Assembly (NCBI GenBank): GCA_029953675.1
Contig: JAMWBK010000009.1
Coordinates: forward strand, 1,488,001 to 1,552,000
Direction: 5' to 3'
Source: Rhodosorus marinus
Taxonomy: Eukaryota > Rhodophyta > Stylonematophyceae > Stylonematales > Stylonemataceae
Length of the DNA: 64,000 nt
Both the position numbers and the translations under genes were made by a program. The notes beneath the pieces are model-generated. The model was not told where the DNA came from and made no database searches. It worked only from the letters and a program-made list of their open reading frames with translations. Every line of letters begins with the position of its first letter. Positions within the stretch are counted from its first letter, which is position 1. This document shows, in pieces, positions 58,929-64,000 of this stretch.

Positions 58929-59869
58929 TTATATGGTCGTGTAGCCACCATCAACACAGAGGATTTGGCCGCTGATGAAGTTGGCTGCTTCGGAAGCTAA
59001 GAATAGAACGGCATCGGCGACTTCAGCGGGTTCTCCGAATCTGCCTGCTGGGATTCTTGCCAACATAGGACCTCCACGCTCTGGATCACCCCATGCTTTC
59101 TTCCCCATATCTGTCATGACTATGGTTGGTGCAACTGAATTGGTTTGTATGTTGTACTTGGCCCATTCGACAGTCATGGTCTGCAGAAAATAAACAATCG
59201 GCCGGACTCTCTTAGAAAACTTTGAAGCCATGAATCCGGCTTTACTGCTGGTTGAATCCCATACCTTCGTGAGGTGGTCCAGAGCGGCCTTCGAGGCCCC
59301 ATATGCTGCGTGCATATGCACGCCTCTTGATCCAACTATAGACGTCACGTTGACTATCTTCCCAGCTCTTCTCTCGATCATACCTTTGGAGAACTTTTGA
59401 GCAAGCATGAAAGGGGCCCTCACATTTACTGCCATGGTTTTGTCCCAATCTTCAACAGACAGCGTTTCCAACTGATCAACTGGAGCAACCCCACTGGAGG
59501 TGCACAGTGCGGGCAAGGCTTACGTGAGCATCTGTCTCGTATAAACAAAGTAATGGATAAATGGCCACCATGAGCTTACGCGTTGTTCACAAGGACGTCT
59601 ACTTTTCCGAGGACCTCCAAGGCTTCGTCACCAATAGCTTCCGTGCTCTTGATGTCGCCGAGGTCCCCATTTATAAGGTGCCATTTCCCCAACTCGGTTA
59701 GACTCTTGGTAACCTCTTCAGTTGGAGGTCTCGTTGAGACCACGGCTACTTCTGCTCCCGCTCCCATGAAAGCCTTGCTAATTGAGAGGCCTATACCTCG
59801 AGTTCCCCCAGTGACAACGCACTTTCGATCCTTGAGAGACATCCTCTCTGTCGTGGAAGATTCGACCAT
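58929..59869 (-). CDS. Classical short-chain dehydrogenase/reductase (SDR)
   Basis: Three exons (59869-59580, 59493-59265, 59180-58929) encode 256 aa, a normal classical SDR length. The cofactor motif TGGTRGIG is at residues 20-27. NNAG lies across the first splice junction and is restored by it. The catalytic Asn is in MAVNVRAPF, Ser in VNVTSIVGSRG, Tyr and Lys in YGASK. PTIVMTDMG and ISGQILCVDGGYTTI are the usual C-terminal blocks. Arg in the first loop (TGGTRG) and the Ser-Thr-Arg at the end of beta2 (VVSTRPP) suggest NADP preference. Relatives include 3-oxoacyl-ACP reductases, tropinone-reductase-like and L-xylulose-reductase-like enzymes; substrate cannot be told. No clear transit peptide. 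Confidence 0.88.
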
Positions 59870-60222
59870 AGCAACTAGACAGACAAAAATACAGCAGAAA
59901 TCTCCTTTCAGAGACGGAGCCTAAAGACCTCCACCACACAGAGTCAGACACGTTTTCCCAGAGCCACATTACCTGAACGAAAACGAGACCTTCTTCTCAC
60001 AGCAACACTGACAAAACCTACCCACCTACATGGCTTTCCATGCGGGTTTCCTTGCACAGTTTCAGGATCCAGTTCCATAATTCTCAATCCAATCCAAAGT
60101 CGTACATCCGTTCAGATCCCTTTCCCAACCTCAAACTACCCGCCTTCCCTCGCATATCAAACCAAGCGTTAACCAACCCAAAATGGCAGCGCGTTCATCG
60201 CATCATCCTCAGCATGATAAGT
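59870..60222. other. Intergenic, no gene seen
   Basis: Short interval upstream of the SDR gene and downstream of the 116-aa hypothetical gene, both minus strand. Confidence 0.5.
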
Positions 60223-60604
60223 TTATAGTTTTGAAGAAGAAAATAGGTCGATGAACTCCATTACGCCAGCTGTCCTTTGACCATTTCTAAAATCTCGTTT
60301 CAACTTTGGATGGTGAAGGTACCGTTCTTGGTTACCGTATCCAATGGGGGCGGGTGACACGAGAAGTTGAGCGCCAACAGGCAGTTTCATGATAGGTTCA
60401 AGTCTCCAATCGTTCACAGAAACTCTAGACGAGATAACGAAGGGCTCCTCTAATAGAAACTCAATATTGGCCACTGACCTTTTGTATCTGCGGATCGAGC
60501 GGGTTCGGGTATTGGATTGATGGCGACGGATCTGTTTTCACTGGGTCTGTGACAGCGCTATTTTCGCTCTTGCATGATTCGTTGGTGAAAATAAAGCCTG
60601 ACAT
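60223..60604 (-). CDS. Hypothetical protein, 116 aa, with a possible ultra-short intron
   Basis: Exon 1 (60604-60479) begins MSGFIFTNESCKSENSAVTD and is Pro/Ser-rich, ending LDPQIQK. Exon 2 (about 60447-60223) encodes EPFVISSRVSVNDWRLEP, a Gly/Pro segment (VGAQLLVSPAPIGYG) and GVMEFIDLFSSSKL to the stop. The two frames join only if a 31-nt GT-AG intron (60478-60448) is removed; a 34-nt version three bases longer also keeps the frame. Exon 2 has strong protein character and no ATG near its start, which is why I join them. Function unknown. It is divergent from the adjacent dehydrogenase gene, with 182 nt between the starts. Confidence 0.45.
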
Positions 60605-60786
60605 GGAACCATCCGTCCAGCGGCACGACACGATTCAAAACACCCTTCTGATGAAGTGGCTCAGCGGCTGAGATCGGTCACCACGGTCTGTGCTGGGGTG
60701 GCAGGCAAGCTGGTCGGTGAATGTTTGCATGAGCATGTTTCGCTAGGGAGCGGGTCTGTTGGGAACATGGCAGAAGACGAATCACG

Positions 60787-62927
60787 ATGAAGTTCCGGCA
60801 TGTTTTGTTGGGGGCCTTGGGAGGTGTAGGTGCTGGTATTGGCCTTGGCTCGATCGGCGGTTGTGCATATTTGTACGCGAGTTCGTATAGATTCAACAGA
60901 TTGGAGGATGGGTTCGAGGTCGATGCGCCCCTGCTCGAAAGTCCTCCCTCTCGGGAAGATCAGATTTCGAAGCTGAAGTCGGGAGAACAGTACGATGTAC
61001 TCGTCATCGGTGGTAGTGCTCTCGGTTCCGGGGTAGCCCTGGATTGTGCCCTGCGCGGACTCAAGGTAGCTTTGGTTGAGGATGTTGACTTTGCTTCATC
61101 AAGTACCTCACCGAGTTCTTTTGGGATCGGTGGAGGATTTCAGTACATCAGAAGAGCTTATCGTAACGTGGATCCAATCCAGATAAGCTCCCTGATTTCA
61201 TGGATCCATGAAAAGTATCTCATGACAAAGCAGGCACCTCACCTTGCGGAAGTCATGCCAGTAGCTGTTCCTTGCTACTCTTTCAGGGAGGTAGGAAAAC
61301 GTTTATAACCTGGCTGAGACGCAGCAGAAGAGCCCTAGATGCTGATTCTTGTGCACTTTTCTTCCGATTTCTGACAAGGTCATTCGGAACTGGTTCAAGG
61401 ACATAGCTGTTGATTCAATAGCTAGTTCCATGAGATCGAGCATCGGATCTTCAAGGTTTGTCTCCGCTTCAGAAATTCAACGCATGTTTCCTACGCTTGC
61501 CATGAAGACGTCCAGAGGAAAGATGCTCCGGGGCTCAATCTTGCGTGAGGAGGTAGTCCCGGATGAGGCGCGATTCGTGTCTAGCCTTGCTCTAACAGCT
61601 TCTCTGCATGGAGCAACAGTTGCTAATCATGCGGAGGTTAAGGAGCTCATCCTCGGTAAGTACGCAGCCCTTCGTGCAAAGTCCAAGGGCACGGTGGACT
61701 GGCTCTCATTTGCTGTTTGCGTGTATCCACTGGTCAGATGACGAAAAGCGAGCGCTGGGAGCAATAATTAAGGATACAGAAACCCAGCAAGAGATCAAAG
61801 TCAATGCGAGCTATGTTGTTAACGCAATGGATCCATCCTTGGAATCAAGCGTACGGCTCTACGGCGACTTGGAAACCGACTCAGAGGTGATCAATGCTGT
61901 GCGAACCAGGAAAAAGTGTGGGACAGCTCTTGCTCGGTACTATTCACCGGAGAACGCGTGCATGATAATCCCGTCCGTCGAGAACGGCCCCCCGGTTGCT
62001 GTGATGTCTTGGCAGGGCTCAGCAGCCGCTGAGACCATAATTCAGGACGGTCCACCACCGGATGTCCCAGAAGACGCTGAAGTGAGGGATATTGACGATA
62101 TCGTCACTGCCGTTTCAGACGTATTGAGCCTTGACGTCCGTCAGCAGGTAGGATGTTTGGTTGTCGAGGCATGGCCCTAACTTACTTCGCCTACTATGCT
62201 AAATACACTTCTTGCACGCGTGTAGGACTTGAAATCAGTTTGGAAAAGTGAACACTCTTTTGTCAGCGAGAAGTATGGGCGACGTCGGAAAAACGAGGCA
62301 TTATCACCTGTTCACAGAATAGATGTAACGAACAACGTCATCAGTTCTGTTGGAGGGCACTGGTCAGACTACCGTCTTCGGGCCTGCGAGGTTGTTGATA
62401 CGTTGCTGGAAATGGACGAGTCCCTTAAGAGAGGATCGGACTCCGAGTGCAGAACCGAGTTTGTGAAACTTTTAGGATCGGACGAATGGGACCCGAGTTC
62501 CTTTGCGTTCATCATGCGAGACTTTGAAGAGGTTCAGATCCCAAAGACTACAGGGAGGCGTGTAGTTATGGAAACTAGTAAGATGGAAGAGAGCGTCGCC
62601 AGACGCTTGGCATCGGCCTACGGAGATCAGGCCTATCGGGTGGGTCGGCTTGCTGCTCAAGGATTTGGTCGAAAGATTCTGCCCGATCATTCGGTCATGG
62701 AAGCAGAGCTTGTGTATTGTGTACAGAACGAAATGGCCACGACCGTTTTGGACTTTCTTTCGAGGAGGACGAGGTTGGCGTATTTGGATCCCAAGGAGTG
62801 TCTTGAGGCCCTACCTCAGATTGTACAGCTTATGGGTGAACAGCTGTCCTGGACGGCCAAAAGAAGAGAGGCGGAGCTCAAAGCCACCACCAACTTCCTC
62901 AAATCAGTATCCCCTCCGGCTGAATAA
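60787..62927 (+). CDS. Divergent mitochondrial FAD-dependent glycerol-3-phosphate dehydrogenase
   Basis: Four exons (60787-61290, 61379-61655, 61738-62147, 62226-62927) give 630 aa. A Gly/Ala/Leu-rich hydrophobic N-terminus (LLGALGGVGAGIGLGSIGG) suits a mitochondrial presequence or anchor. The dinucleotide fold reads DVLVIGGSALGSGVALDCAL, where the family has IGGGATGSG, so the third Gly is Ser77. The next block, normally SGTSSRSTKLIHGGVRYL, reads SSSTSPSSFGIGGGFQYI: the Arg, Lys, His and second Arg are gone. Later blocks fit GPD2/SDP6 well: GATVANHAEV, NASYVVNAMD, SSVGGHWSDYR, YGDQAYRVGRLAAQGFG and FLSRRTRLAYLDPKE. No C-terminal EF-hand is present. GPD2 passes electrons from glycerol 3-phosphate to quinone. 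This copy may have lost that activity or changed substrate. Confidence 0.85.
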
Positions 62928-64000
62928 AGCATTCACGCATGCCTGTGAATTGGACAATGGCAAATCATCCCATGTGCAGCACCATTTGTTGAAGTGTGGA
63001 AATGCAAAGGAAATCGAGCAGTTCCGATTCAAGATCAGGAACTGGCAAGATACTGCAGATCCGCCGCCAGCGTATACAGGACGGTTAGAAACCACTTTTC
63101 TACTCAGGACTAGGAACGCTCCGATCATGCACGACGTGTATAGCAGAATGAGGAGCAACACGTATGTAAAACAGCGCCTTTTGCCGATGATCAAATACAT
63201 ATGCTCGCTTCGTCAAGCGACTTTCCTTCATGGACCAGCCGTCAAGCAGCACAAGCATTCCGTGTCTCCAAAGTCACCTGTAAAATCAGAGGCCTCACTT
63301 GCCCATCAAACAAACGGGGGCGTCATCCCGAAAAGTATTGGCTGTCGGCATTCACACACGTTCATTTATGTCTTAGAACTGGGAAAGTAGATCTGTAGAG
63401 CACAATTCACCATTTCAATGATTGATCAAAAACTGATAATGGTTGTTGTTTTACAGGAAGTGCCCAAAATTCGTTCATTTCACGCTGCAAATTATTGAAT
63501 GAGCTTGCACGCAGCTCGCAACCCTCCTCCCAGACACACAGAACTTCCCAGCCCAAACCCTTCGCCATCCCCATTAAAGATGTCGTCTTTCAAACAAGCA
63601 TATATCTAACTCTAGAATAAGTCTCCTTAAAATGTCTCGCACTGAACGAAAAAAGATAACTAACGTCCTAAATGTTGTTGCTGCTCCGCATAATTTTAGA
63701 AATACGTCTTAAAATGTCCGAGTGCGGGAAAATTGTCTTCTCTGCATCAAGGGGTAACACCTTTCATAAGAATCATCTATTTATGAAATATATTCGCTCA
63801 TTTTGAGAAACTGTGCGGAAGAAACCAGGAGGGGGGACTTTGTAGGCTACCGGGTACCAGCCTTTCCGAAAAAGCATGGGAAACGTGTGGTAATACCCGC
63901 TTTAGTTGCTTTGCGTCAGAAAGCAAGGCAGAAGACGATGAAGAAAAGGTTACTTGCATATAAGATCTGATCACGAAAAACCTAACAAACAAAGAGCGCT
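62928..64000. other. 3' flank of the dehydrogenase gene, no gene seen
   Basis: A plus-strand frame stays open to 63390 past the dehydrogenase stop in another frame, but shows no motif and is probably 3' untranslated sequence. The rest, to the window end, contains only short frames. Confidence 0.45.

Noticed and set aside
62928-63390. Continuation of an open frame past the dehydrogenase stop
   Set aside because: It is in a different frame from the dehydrogenase, lacks a start codon of its own with domain support, and fits 3' untranslated sequence.

Overview
The window is nuclear DNA of a photosynthetic eukaryote, most likely a red alga. Four genes encode plastid-type enzymes whose N-termini begin MAFV (dehydroascorbate reductase, a [2Fe-2S] protein, APS reductase, glucose-6-phosphate epimerase), and a fifth (DUF1995-like) carries AFVCG close to its start. 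This is a presequence style described for red algal plastid proteins. Most genes are cut by short GT-AG introns. I placed 69 of them, nearly all 47-112 nt, with about 60% in phase 0. The intron density argues against the intron-poor Cyanidioschyzon or Porphyridium. I see no rRNA, tRNA, CRISPR, insertion sequence or recognisable transposon.

Layout. 0-5 kb: a secreted FG-GAP beta-propeller gene on the minus strand and a gene-poor stretch. 5-12 kb: an AIF-like flavoprotein and a ten-exon gene joining a polytopic membrane domain to a class 3 lipase. 13-24 kb: DHAR, a CMAS-type methyltransferase, a small unknown ORF, a plastid [2Fe-2S] protein and mitochondrial ribosomal protein uL2m. 24-29 kb (minus): a tandem-ACT phosphoserine-phosphatase-like protein with damaged catalytic motifs, and an RWP-RK regulator with a PAS-like C-terminus. 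29-33 kb is almost empty. 33-44 kb: a small membrane protein, a GFA/CENP-V protein, a DUF1995-like protein, APS reductase with a glutaredoxin domain, MEMO1 and a CAF1 deadenylase lacking one catalytic Asp. 44-53 kb (minus): glucose-6-phosphate 1-epimerase and a very large helicase-topoisomerase gene. 54-64 kb: RPB3, a phosphate-carrier-like protein, a tiny membrane ORF, an SDR, a 116-aa unknown and a divergent mitochondrial glycerol-3-phosphate dehydrogenase.

The strongest unusual signal is at 47.8-53.0 kb. A DDX3/Ded1-like DEAD-box helicase and a topoisomerase III-beta are joined in frame by an ordinary 85-nt phase-0 intron, and the upstream exon supplies the residues that complete the first strand of the Toprim domain. 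The predicted 1386-aa protein has the same order as reverse gyrase (SF2 helicase, then type IA topoisomerase), but is built from eukaryotic RNA-associated parts. Secondary signals are three enzyme-family members with lost active-site or cofactor residues, the RWP-RK/PAS-like pairing, and the lipase/membrane-domain fusion.

The genes do not form a pathway cluster. They are typical housekeeping, plastid and mitochondrial genes scattered on both strands. Exon coordinates come from reading splice sites and checking that the frame is kept across every junction. Start codons were limited to ATG. No alignment or database search was run, so family calls rest on recognised motifs.
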